From Verrucomicrobiota bacterium (GTDB lineage Bacteria; Verrucomicrobiota; Verrucomicrobiia; Limisphaerales; DSYF01), in NCBI GenBank assembly GCA_025457725.1, contig JALOTU010000146.1, positions 1-6,328 of the forward strand: a stretch of DNA of 6,328 bases, written 5' to 3'. The notes beneath the pieces are model-generated. The model searched no databases. It was not told where the DNA came from and saw nothing but the letters and a program-made list of their open reading frames with translations. Both the position numbers and the translations under genes were made by a program. Shown here piece by piece: positions 1 to 4,838 of this stretch (within the stretch, counting starts at the first letter, position 1; every line of letters starts with the position of its first letter).

Positions 1-51
1 GGGAGCGAAATGGACGCTTGCGTCGCGTCGCTCGGCTGCTGAGCTAGGGCC

Positions 52-705
52 ATGTCTTCCGAGGCCTACACGCAGATTCTTTTAGCCAGCCTGGCCGGGG
101 GTTGCGTTGGCGCTTTGGTGTTGTGGAACAGGAGCAGGTCGCTCGTGCAGGGGAAGAACCGGCTGCGGGAGGCTGCGGTTCTGGTCGTCGGCACCTTTGC
201 CACCGTCTGCGCCCTGCTTGCGTTCAACCAGGCCTTTCGTGATCACCCGCAAGTGAATGCCGCCGTGGTCCTGATGCTGGTGGCCGGCTGGGTTTCGGTT
301 TTGCATTCGGTTGTGCCCCTTCCATTGCCCCGGTCAATGCTGCGGGTGCGAATGGGAGAGTTCGCCTTCCTCCGAGCTCGCTGGAGCGGAGTGCGGACCT
401 TTGGAGCTCTTCTGCGAAACACACCGTTGAGGCGACTGGGGGGACAGGTTTTCCTGGCGGGCGCAAACCGCGATGCGACGGCTGTCCTTCGCGGTTTGCA
501 CAGCGCGGAGGTCGTGCACATTTGGGCGTTTCTGTTGTGCTGTCCGTGGTTCGTACTCTGGGGTGTCCGCGGGCAGTGGGCTTGCCTGGTGAGCGGCTTT
601 GCTGTCAATGTGCTGATCAATGTCTATCCGGTTTTGCATTTGAGATATGTGACATGGAGGATCGAACAGTTTGCCGCGCGCATGCGGCGTAGCAGGAGTG
701 CCTGA
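52..705 (+). CDS. Integral membrane protein resembling CrtO-type glycosyl-carotenoid acyltransferases
   Basis: This is a 217-residue protein with four likely membrane segments, at about residues 8-26, 40-60, 68-90 and 155-195. Residues 100-205 follow the layout I associate with the glycosyl-4,4'-diaponeurosporenoate acyltransferase (CrtO) family. There is an Arg-rich stretch ending RRLGG (127-131), then an acidic-His pair AEVVH (Glu153, His156), a hydrophobic segment with Trp166/Trp170, and a terminal NVYPVLHLRY (190-199) where the family usually has N-x-YP-x3-QRYNRxR. Members of that family attach a fatty acyl chain to a sugar on a carotenoid in the membrane. Here the QRYNR signature is degenerate (HLRYVTWR), so the substrate is unknown and the protein could be a divergent homologue with another role. 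An in-frame TGA at 40-42 leaves ATG 52 as the first start; no clear Shine-Dalgarno is visible. No other carotenoid gene is in view. The gene is sound, the family assignment moderate. Confidence 0.72.
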   Translation: MSSEAYTQILLASLAGGCVGALVLWNRSRSLVQGKNRLREAAVLVVGTFATVCALLAFNQAFRDHPQVNAAVVLMLVAGWVSVLHSVVPLPLPRSMLRVRMGEFAFLRARWSGVRTFGALLRNTPLRRLGGQVFLAGANRDATAVLRGLHSAEVVHIWAFLLCCPWFVLWGVRGQWACLVSGFAVNVLINVYPVLHLRYVTWRIEQFAARMRRSRSA

Positions 706-840
706 GCGGGCGGCGGGCGGGCGATTGGCTTCCGCCCTGGCCGTCCGAAGCCTTGCATGAAACTTGAACAATCAGCGGAAAAGCGTCAGAGCGGCTTACG
801 AGCCAGTGTCTGATCCCGCACGGTATGGTCGATTGACATC

Positions 841-1158
841 ATGGTGGTCTCGGCGACACAGATCAGGGTCCGGAGCGTGGTGGGCTTGGTTCGGTTCATG
901 ATTTCGTCCCGGGGAGTGCTGCGTCAGCTCAACGGCGCACCTGGCTTGCTGTTTGCGGAGGCCAGGGGCTTTCGGACGCTTACCGGCTGGGAAAACCGCG
1001 CGGCCATGGTGGCGTTCCGGAATAACGGAGCGCACTTGGCGGCGATGAAGTTGTCGGGACGGATCGGTCGAGTGAAGAGCGTTACCTGGGAGTCGGGGAC
1101 TGCGCCCAGCTGGGCGGAAGCCAGGGAGAGGCTCCGGGATGTGCCGTGGATTGCCTGA
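841..1158 (+). CDS. Small dimeric alpha/beta-barrel protein, antibiotic-biosynthesis-monooxygenase-like
   Basis: This 105-residue protein has the pattern of single-domain ferredoxin-like (ABM/DUF3291-like) proteins. It has an opening beta strand VVSATQIRVRS (2-12), a helix (about 14-30), then APGLLFAEA (33-41), the core strand FRTLTGWEN (44-52), the helix AAMVAFRNNGAHLAAM (54-69) and a final strand with Trp83. The xxTLTxWE...AFRNxGAH combination is typical of small proteins in this fold that are often annotated as monooxygenases or left unnamed. The fold usually forms a dimer whose barrel holds a small hydrophobic ligand, haem or oxygenated substrate. Which of these applies cannot be told from sequence. 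It lies 135 nt downstream of the membrane protein on the same strand, so co-transcription is possible but unproven. An in-frame TGA at 811-813 and no earlier ATG support the chosen start. No strong ribosome binding site is seen. Confidence 0.72.
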   Translation: MVVSATQIRVRSVVGLVRFMISSRGVLRQLNGAPGLLFAEARGFRTLTGWENRAAMVAFRNNGAHLAAMKLSGRIGRVKSVTWESGTAPSWAEARERLRDVPWIA

Positions 1159-1380
1159 CCCCCGGAGGTTTTGAGCCGGAAGGCCAGTCGCCACCTCCTG
1201 CGTCCTTGCCCCGCTTCACGCGGTGCGTTCACATTGCTTGGGGAAGTCAGCGAGTGGACAGTGCCGTCGCCTTTGCTTGGCGGTTTCCCGGCTTGCCCGG
1301 CAGGTTCGGAGGAATACAGTTGCGACGTGGCTGTGCCGCCAGCTGTGGTCGGTCACTCGAGACGTTGACCCAGAACAGAA

Positions 1381-1677
1381 ATGGAATCCGACTGGAGAAA
1401 GTTCCGCGATATGGTGCCCAGGCTGCGCGAGCGGTATTTGGCTGAGCACAACGCGAGGATGGCCGGCATGCTCACTGATCCCAGGAAGAATGAGACCGAG
1501 CGGTTCTGGGATGCGATGGGACCGGGCTGGGTTCAACACAGAGACACCGAGATCACCAAGGGCCACGGAGTTCGTCGCACCGATCCCCGACCGCTGTTTG
1601 GTGATCTTCTCCCGCTTGGTCTCTGCGACACTCCGTGCCCTCTGTGCCTCTGTGTTAGAATCGGGTTCTGTTTCTGA
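1381..1677 (+). CDS. Small unknown protein, probably 3'-truncated by a palindromic repeat
   Basis: The frame encodes 98 residues in two unlike halves. Residues 1-46 (MESDWRKFRDMVPRLRERYL through ERFWDAM) are charged, helical and look like genuine protein. Vaguely similar small proteins of unknown function occur in Verrucomicrobiota, but I cannot name a family. From about residue 51 the frame reads straight through the inverted repeat at 1532-1660. The encoded tail is unnatural-looking and Cys-rich (CDTPCPLCLCV), as expected when a repeat rather than a gene is translated. An in-frame TGA at 1366-1368 bounds the start, and ATG 1381 has no visible Shine-Dalgarno. The likely history is a longer gene whose 3' part was replaced or displaced by the repeat, leaving a chimeric or dead remnant. 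It ends 60 nt from the convergent NIL-domain gene. Confidence 0.5.
   Translation: MESDWRKFRDMVPRLRERYLAEHNARMAGMLTDPRKNETERFWDAMGPGWVQHRDTEITKGHGVRRTDPRPLFGDLLPLGLCDTPCPLCLCVRIGFCF
1532..1660. repeat. Imperfect palindromic dispersed-type repeat (ACACAGAG arms)
   Basis: The left arm starts AACACAGAGACACCGAG at 1535 and ends CACGGAGT at 1571. The right arm, read as its complement, is AACACAGAGGCACAGAG then GGCACGGAGT (1630-1656), so the ends match with few mismatches and an extra stretch in the left arm. Inside, AGATCACCAA (1550-1559) pairs perfectly with TTGGTGATCT (1598-1607), giving a second nested hairpin. Runs of ACACAGAG/ACGGAG of this kind recur between and inside genes in many environmental bacterial genomes. 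I recall the pattern but cannot count copies here. It carries no transposase gene. It provides the entire 3' half of the 1381-1677 frame. Confidence 0.75.
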
Positions 1678-1697
1678 ACTGCATGGTTACGGCTAAG

Positions 1698-1713
1698 CCA
1701 GCCAAGATGGCTG
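1698..1713. other. Short hairpin downstream of the sulfur operon
   Basis: CAGCC pairs with GGCTG around the loop AAGAT, between the converging gene ends at 1677 and 1738. Read on the minus strand it lies about 25 nt past the NIL gene stop, where a terminator would be expected. It lacks a T-run in either direction, so it is only a weak terminator candidate. Confidence 0.3.
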
Positions 1714-1737
1714 ACGCCACAGTTCCCACACCGGCGC

Positions 1738-2043
1738 TCAGCTTTCGATCACGCCGATTTCCACGGGCTCGACGTTGATACCGAGCTTCTCGAGCCATTT
1801 GATGGCGCGCTTGACCTCCTGGCGCTGTCCGTTGAGTTCCAGGCAGGTGATGCCGATTTCGTCCGTCACGCTGACCTGGCGGATGTTGGTGATCACTTTG
1901 AACTTCTGTCCCAGCTTCCAGATGATGGGTTCCTGGATGAGTTTGGCCGGGTACATGAGCCAGAGCCGGGTTTGTTCCGGTGTGGCTGGAGTGGTACGCT
2001 GGCGGCGTGCGCGTGTGGTCGCGGTTTTCTTTTTGGCAGGCAT
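1738..2043 (-). CDS. NIL-domain protein of the ThrC-like/CysO-like sulfur operon
   Basis: This 101-residue protein has a basic, Thr/Ala-rich N-terminal tail (2-24: KKK, RARR, QR) and then a complete NIL domain (about 26-97). Visible features are the opening strand RLWLMYPAKLIQEPIIWKLG, the ITNIRQVSVTDEIG turn (51-64), which holds the 'NI' of the domain's name, LELNGQ (68-73), a helix VKRAIKWLEKLG (77-88) and a last strand VEPVEIG. NIL domains are ferredoxin-like folds. They occur at the C-terminus of the methionine importer ATPase MetN and with ferredoxin modules in archaeal homocysteine biosynthesis, so they are tied to methionine and sulfur metabolism. Standing third in a SAM-riboswitch operon fits that. 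The protein has no cysteine cluster, so binding or regulation is more likely than electron transfer. It starts 15 nt after the sulfur-carrier stop, with no Shine-Dalgarno; Met30 is a possible alternative start that would drop the tail. Confidence 0.88.
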   Translation of the reverse strand: MPAKKKTATTRARRQRTTPATPEQTRLWLMYPAKLIQEPIIWKLGQKFKVITNIRQVSVTDEIGITCLELNGQRQEVKRAIKWLEKLGINVEPVEIGVIES

Positions 2044-2058
2044 GGGCTTGGGAGGGTT

Positions 2059-2334
2059 CTAACCCCCGGCGATTGCGGGGATGATGCTGACTTCGTCGCC
2101 TTCCTTGAGCGCGGTGCTCTGGTTTTCGAGGAAGCGCACGTCCTCCTCGTTCACATAGATGTTGACGAAGCGGCGGATTTGGCCCTTGTCGTCGAGCAGC
2201 CGTTCCTGGAAACCGGGATAGCGGGTCTGGAGTTCGGTGATGATCTCGCCGACGGTGGAGCCGTTCACCTCGACGAGTTCCTCGTTGTTGGTGAGTTTGC
2301 GGAGGGGTGTGGGGATGCGGACTGTTTTTGACAT
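2059..2334 (-). CDS. CysO/MoaD/ThiS-like sulfur-carrier protein ending in Gly-Gly
   Basis: This 91-residue ubiquitin-like sulfur carrier has the beta-grasp pattern: strand SKTVRIPTPLRKL, strand EELVEVNGSTVGEIITEL, then the signature RRFVNIYVNEEDVRFLEN (54-71) and the end EGDEVSIIPAIAGG. The C-terminal Gly90-Gly91 is exposed and ready for adenylation by an E1/MoeB-like enzyme and conversion to a thiocarboxylate, with no extension to trim. The central signature and the PAxAGG tail closely match mycobacterial CysO as I remember it (RFVNIYVNDEDVRF, PAVAGG). This points to a carrier for amino-acid biosynthesis rather than for molybdopterin or thiamine. CysO passes its sulfur to the PLP enzyme CysM; here the partner would be the PLP enzyme encoded directly upstream. 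ATG 2334 is only 2 nt after the upstream stop (TGATTATG), which indicates translational coupling and equal expression. No MoeB-like activator or JAMM protease is in the window. Confidence 0.94.
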   Translation of the reverse strand: MSKTVRIPTPLRKLTNNEELVEVNGSTVGEIITELQTRYPGFQERLLDDKGQIRRFVNIYVNEEDVRFLENQSTALKEGDEVSIIPAIAGG

Positions 2335-2336
2335 AA

Positions 2337-3599
2337 TCAGGTGTTTACGATGGATTGATCTTCAGTGGCGACCAGCGCCTCGAACTCGCGCAGGCTGGGT
2401 TTGATTTCCGCCGCGCGGCCCACGTGGCCCGCGACGGCGTCGAGTGTCTTCAGACCGTGGCCGGTGATGCAGAGCACGGCGGATTCATCGGATGGAATCC
2501 GTCCGGAAGCAATCAGTTTCTTGGCCACGCCGACGGTGACGCCGCCGGCGGTCTCGGCGAAAATGCCCTCGTGCTCGGCCAGCAGGCGGATGCCCTCGCG
2601 AATCTCGTCGTCCGTGACATCCTCCGCCGATCCGTTGGTTTCCTGCATGACCTTGAGGGCGTAGAATCCGTCTGCGGGCGTTCCGATGGCCAGGGATTTG
2701 GCGATGGTATCGGGTTTCACCGGTTTGAAGAAGTCCAGTCCGGCCTTTTGGGCCACCGAGATGGGCGAGCAGCCTGTGGCCTGGGCGCCGTGGATGCGGT
2801 GGGGCTGTTCCCGGACCAGACCCAGTCGGATCAGTTCCTGGTAGGCTTTGCGGATTTTTGTGAGCAGGGATCCCGAGGCCATGGGGACGACCGTGTGTTG
2901 CGGCACCTGCCAGCCCAGTTGTTCGGCGATTTCGTAACCCATGCTTTTGGAGCCCTCGGCGTAATACGGGCGCATGTTGACGTTCACAAACGCCCAGCCG
3001 AACTTGCCCGCGATTTCGGCGCAGAGCCGGTTGACCTCGTCGTAATGGCCCTTGATCCCCACGACGCGCGCGCCGTAGATCAGCGAATTGACCACCTTGC
3101 CCTGTTCGAGGTCCGAGGGGATGAACACGTAAGCCTTGAGACCGGCGGCGGCGGCATTGGCGGCGACGGAATTGGCCAGGTTGCCGGTGGAGGCGCAGGC
3201 GACCACGTCGAATCCCAGTTCCCGGGCCCGGCTCAACGCCACACTCACCACGCGATCCTTGAAGGAGAGGGTGGGGTAATTGACCGTGTCGTTCTTGATC
3301 CAGAGTTCGCGAATGCCCAGTTTAGCAGCGAGGCGGTCCGCTTTCACCAGCGGCGTGAAGCCTACCTGTTGACCCACGGTGGGATCCCCGGCGACGGGCA
3401 GCAATTCGCGGTAACGCCACATCGATTTGGGTCGCGATGCGATGTTGTTGCGGGTGAGGGTGCGCTTGATACGGTCGTAATCGTAGGCCACTTCGAGCGG
3501 GCCGAAGTCGTATTCGCAGACATGGGTGGCGGTCAGCGGGTATTCGCGGCCGCACTCGCGGCATTTCAGCGCGTGCATGAATCCGGCATTCTTTTCCAT
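2337..3599 (-). CDS. thrC: Threonine-synthase-family PLP enzyme under SAM-riboswitch control
   Basis: This is a 420-residue fold-type II PLP enzyme with strong likeness to bacterial threonine synthases, which convert O-phosphohomoserine to threonine. An N-terminal zinc-ribbon-like segment (Cys13, Cys16, Cys28, then DFGPLEVAYDYD) precedes the catalytic core. The PLP lysine is Lys114 in LSFKDR. ASTGNLANS (136-144), ASGSLLTK (241-248), ETAGG (349-353) and TGHGLK (379-384) are the usual cofactor and substrate loops. Family members usually have a fourth Cys where Asp31 stands, so metal binding may be lost. The start is Met at 3599 because GGAG (3606-3609) lies 6 nt upstream; an earlier GTG at 3725 would fall inside the riboswitch. 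It heads an operon with a CysO-like carrier (2-nt gap) and a NIL protein. That context suggests an alternative product: sulfur from the carrier added to O-phosphohomoserine, giving homocysteine. The fold is certain; threonine versus homocysteine is open. Confidence 0.92.
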   Translation of the reverse strand: MEKNAGFMHALKCRECGREYPLTATHVCEYDFGPLEVAYDYDRIKRTLTRNNIASRPKSMWRYRELLPVAGDPTVGQQVGFTPLVKADRLAAKLGIRELWIKNDTVNYPTLSFKDRVVSVALSRARELGFDVVACASTGNLANSVAANAAAAGLKAYVFIPSDLEQGKVVNSLIYGARVVGIKGHYDEVNRLCAEIAGKFGWAFVNVNMRPYYAEGSKSMGYEIAEQLGWQVPQHTVVPMASGSLLTKIRKAYQELIRLGLVREQPHRIHGAQATGCSPISVAQKAGLDFFKPVKPDTIAKSLAIGTPADGFYALKVMQETNGSAEDVTDDEIREGIRLLAEHEGIFAETAGGVTVGVAKKLIASGRIPSDESAVLCITGHGLKTLDAVAGHVGRAAEIKPSLREFEALVATEDQSIVNT

Positions 3600-3605
3600 A
3601 GGCAT

Positions 3606-3609
3606 CTCC
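3606..3609 (-). promoter_or_regulatory. Ribosome binding site that fixes the PLP-enzyme start
   Basis: On the minus strand the sequence reads TGGAGATGCCTATGG. GGAG lies 6 nt before the ATG at 3599, which is ideal spacing, and directly abuts the ATG at 3605, which is too close to work. This selects the MEKNAG... start and places it after the riboswitch terminator. Confidence 0.75.
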
Positions 3610-3630
3610 AGTGCGTCTTGCGGGAGGGGG

Positions 3631-3664
3631 AAACAAAAAGCCCCTTCCCATGGGGAGAAGAGGC
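3631..3664 (-). terminator. Riboswitch-controlled intrinsic terminator
   Basis: On the minus strand GCCTCTT (3664-3658) pairs with AAGGGGC (3646-3640), with one T-G pair. CCC/GGG (3655-3653 with 3649-3647) closes a CAT loop, with CT bulged out, and CTTTTTGTTT follows. It sits between the SAM aptamer and the ribosome binding site. Its 5' arm shares bases 3661-3655 with the alternative antiterminator stem, so the two cannot form together. When SAM is bound the terminator should form and stop transcription before the operon. Confidence 0.82.
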
Positions 3665-3689
3665 AAAAGTGGTTTTGCGGAGTCTTCTC
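3655..3689 (-). promoter_or_regulatory. Antiterminator stem of the SAM riboswitch
   Basis: GAGAAGA (3689-3683) pairs perfectly with TCTTCTC (3661-3655), and inside it GCAAAA (3678-3673) pairs with TTTTGC (3668-3663) around a CCAC loop. The outer 5' strand contains the 3' half of aptamer stem P1 (ATGAGA, 3691-3686) and the 3' strand is the 5' arm of the terminator. It is therefore mutually exclusive with both. This is the standard OFF-switch design: without SAM this stem forms and the operon is read. Confidence 0.82.
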
Positions 3690-3801
3690 ATTTTTCCCAG
3701 CAACGGGCCGGGCTGGAATTGGCACCTAGCCATTGCGGGACGCGCCGCAACCGGTTGCCGTGGCTTCAACGGGCCAGTTCCCTCAGCCACTCTTCATGAG
3801 A
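3686..3801 (-). promoter_or_regulatory. SAM-I (S-box) riboswitch aptamer
   Basis: On the minus strand nearly every conserved block of the S-box is present and in order. P1 is TCTCAT (3801-3796) with ATGAGA (3691-3686). P2 is GTGGC (3790-3786) with GCCAC (3764-3760), enclosing the kink-turn and core GAGGGAACTGGCCC (3784-3771). The joining segment TGAAGCC lies at 3768-3762 and GGCAACC at 3759-3753. P3 is TTGCGG (3750-3745) with CCGCAA (3738-3733). The core GGTGCCAATTCC (3726-3715) leads into P4, CCAGC (3716-3712) with GCTGG (3701-3697), then GGGAAAAATGAG. SAM-I aptamers bind S-adenosylmethionine and turn off methionine, cysteine and SAM genes. Its placement here makes the downstream operon part of methionine or sulfur supply rather than ordinary threonine synthesis. 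Identification is by motif recognition and is very secure. Confidence 0.94.
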
Positions 3802-3806
3802 CCGTC

Positions 3807-3834
3807 ATATCAACGGATGCGGATAGGTTGATAT
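3807..3834. repeat. Perfect 8-bp dyad just upstream of the riboswitch
   Basis: On the minus strand ATATCAAC (3834-3827) is followed 12 nt later by GTTGATAT (3814-3807), a perfect inverted repeat. It lies between the TTGACA box and the aptamer P1, spanning the expected -10 and transcription start. It could be an operator giving a second level of control, or a 5' hairpin protecting the leader RNA if transcription starts upstream of it. The sequence alone does not decide. Confidence 0.6.
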
Positions 3835-3853
3835 AAACGATTGTGGGTGTCAA
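3825..3853 (-). promoter_or_regulatory. Candidate sigma70 promoter of the SAM-regulated operon
   Basis: A consensus TTGACA -35 box lies at 3853-3848 on the minus strand, upstream of the aptamer. The -10 is unclear: the AT-rich TTTATATC begins only 11 nt later and the hexamer at 17-nt spacing (CAACCT) is poor. The position is right for a leader starting near 3815. The -35 is convincing, the exact start is not. Confidence 0.45.
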
Positions 3854-3920
3854 GCGGCGGATTTTTCCGTGTCGGATTTCCGGTCGGATCTCCCGGTCCG
3901 CACGAGTCAGGCCGTCCCGC

Positions 3921-4048
3921 TTGTAGCGCACGAGGCGAGGTGTGCCTTCGTAGCGGAAGGCGGAGTGCCTGGCGGGAGACGACTCGTTACCTCGTCGGCT
4001 ACAATTATGTCTGGCGAGGGGACGACTCGTTACCTCGTCGGCTACAAT
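3921..4048. repeat. GTAGC-type inverted repeat plus a 28-bp direct repeat
   Basis: TTGTAGC-gc-ACGAGG (3921-3935) is an inverted copy of CCTCGT-cg-GCTACAA (3990-4004). A 28-base identical block occurs at 3978-4005 and again at 4021-4048, 43 nt apart, each copy preceded by a CTGGCG-rich lead. The right-hand half of the palindrome has thus been duplicated in tandem. No open frame or transposase accompanies it. Elements beginning with TTGTAGC and containing ACGAGG look like the short dispersed palindromes common in verrucomicrobial intergenic DNA; copy number cannot be judged here. The rest of the 3854-4125 gap shows no gene. Confidence 0.78.
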
Positions 4049-4073
4049 CGCGGGGATGAATCGTTGCGCAGTC

Positions 4074-4100
4074 GCGACGTTCAGACTCGCCGGGCGTCGC
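4074..4100. other. Inverted repeat downstream of the prepilin gene
   Basis: GCGACG (4074-4079) and CGTCGC (4095-4100) pair around a 15-nt loop, about 25 nt past the prepilin stop on the minus strand. No T-run follows in either direction, so terminator function is doubtful. Confidence 0.25.
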
Positions 4101-4125
4101 AAGGGGAGAAGGATTGTCGTGGAGG

Positions 4126-4836
4126 TTAGCGTCGGCCGAGCGGGTTCCATTGATCCGGGCCGGGGGCTGGGGTGTAGGTTTCTTCGAAGCGCCGTGGCTC
4201 GGCGTGTCCGTCGACGTAGAGATACTGGCTGGTCAACCCGTGGCGGTTGGTGGCGACTTCCGGGGCGCCGCCTTGGTCCCAGAAGTGGGCCATGACATGA
4301 TCCGCGCTGCCGGCCATCTCGCCGAACATCACCGTCTCGACCGGATTGCGGATGGAGGTGAGTTTGCGCCAGGTGGTCGGGCTGCCTCGGTAATCGTCCC
4401 ATTCGCCCAGTTCAAAGTAGACGTTCAGTCCATAGCTCCACTTGCTGGTGCGCGGGTCCGCCGGGCAGCGGTAGAGGTGATTGAACAGCGAGGTCCAGAC
4501 GGGGGAGGAACTGGTGACGCCGCGGTAGCCGAGGTGGGGCAGGAGGGCGAAACCCCAGGTTCGTTGCCGATAGGTGAAGGCCGAATGCTCGCTGCGCGGG
4601 AACACGTCTCGGTTCTCCTCCGCATAAAGGCGGGTGGCCAGTGAGATCTGACGAAGCTGGCCGGTGCATTGGGTTTGTCGGGCGAGCGCCTTGGCGCGAC
4701 TCAAGGCGGGCAGCAGCAGGGCTGCGAGAATGGCGATGATGGCGATGACCACGAGCAACTCGATCAGGGTGAAGGCCCCGGGCCGCGCGGCGAGCGCGGC
4801 CGGGGACCGTTTTTGTGCTTGGCCGGGGTCCGGCAT
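4126..4836 (-). CDS. Prepilin-type protein with H-X9-DG C-terminal motif
   Basis: This 236-residue protein has a short positive leader, the type IV pilin/type II secretion methylation motif AFTLIELLVV (21-30) and a hydrophobic helix to about residue 44, ending ALSRAKALARQTQC. A prepilin peptidase should cut just before Phe22 (Ala at -1) or after Gly20; Glu26 is the conserved mature Glu5 if Phe22 is residue 1. The globular part contains YRCPADP (122-128) and ends with His199, nine residues, then Asp209-Gly210 (HGLTSQYLYVDG). This is the H-X9-DG signature of a prepilin class expanded in Verrucomicrobiota and Planctomycetota. The role of these proteins is unknown; they are presumed to be pseudopilins on the outer face of the cytoplasmic membrane. 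It starts 2 nt after the stop of the secreted-protein gene, with no Shine-Dalgarno, so translation is probably coupled. Confidence 0.93.
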   Translation of the reverse strand: MPDPGQAQKRSPAALAARPGAFTLIELLVVIAIIAILAALLLPALSRAKALARQTQCTGQLRQISLATRLYAEENRDVFPRSEHSAFTYRQRTWGFALLPHLGYRGVTSSSPVWTSLFNHLYRCPADPRTSKWSYGLNVYFELGEWDDYRGSPTTWRKLTSIRNPVETVMFGEMAGSADHVMAHFWDQGGAPEVATNRHGLTSQYLYVDGHAEPRRFEETYTPAPGPDQWNPLGRR

Positions 4837-4838
4837 GG

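Noticed and set aside
1..51. Tail of an upstream gene ending at TGA 40-42
   Set aside because: Only 13 codons are available and no residues are recognisable, so it cannot be supported.
1223..1696. Plus-strand frame of 157 codons overlapping the small unknown gene
   Set aside because: Its end is translated repeat (SATLRALCASV) and its start is Cys/Arg-rich with no domain. The 1381 frame has the more protein-like N-terminus.
2059..2334. MoaD for molybdopterin synthesis
   Set aside because: There is no MoaE or other moa gene nearby. The NIYVNEEDVRF signature and PAIAGG tail, with a PLP enzyme partner, fit a CysO-type carrier better.
3600..3725. N-terminal extension of the PLP enzyme from a GTG at 3725 (42 extra residues)
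   Set aside because: The GTG is part of the riboswitch core GGTGCC, and the frame crosses P4, the antiterminator and the terminator. A good GGAG site points to the ATG at 3599.
2355..3836. Long plus-strand frame of 493 codons
   Set aside because: It lies opposite the PLP enzyme and riboswitch, has no recognisable domains, and is the usual shadow of a GC-rich gene.
3978..4048. CRISPR array from the two 28-bp repeats
   Set aside because: There are only two copies with a 15-nt spacer, the repeat is half of a larger palindrome, and no cas genes are present.
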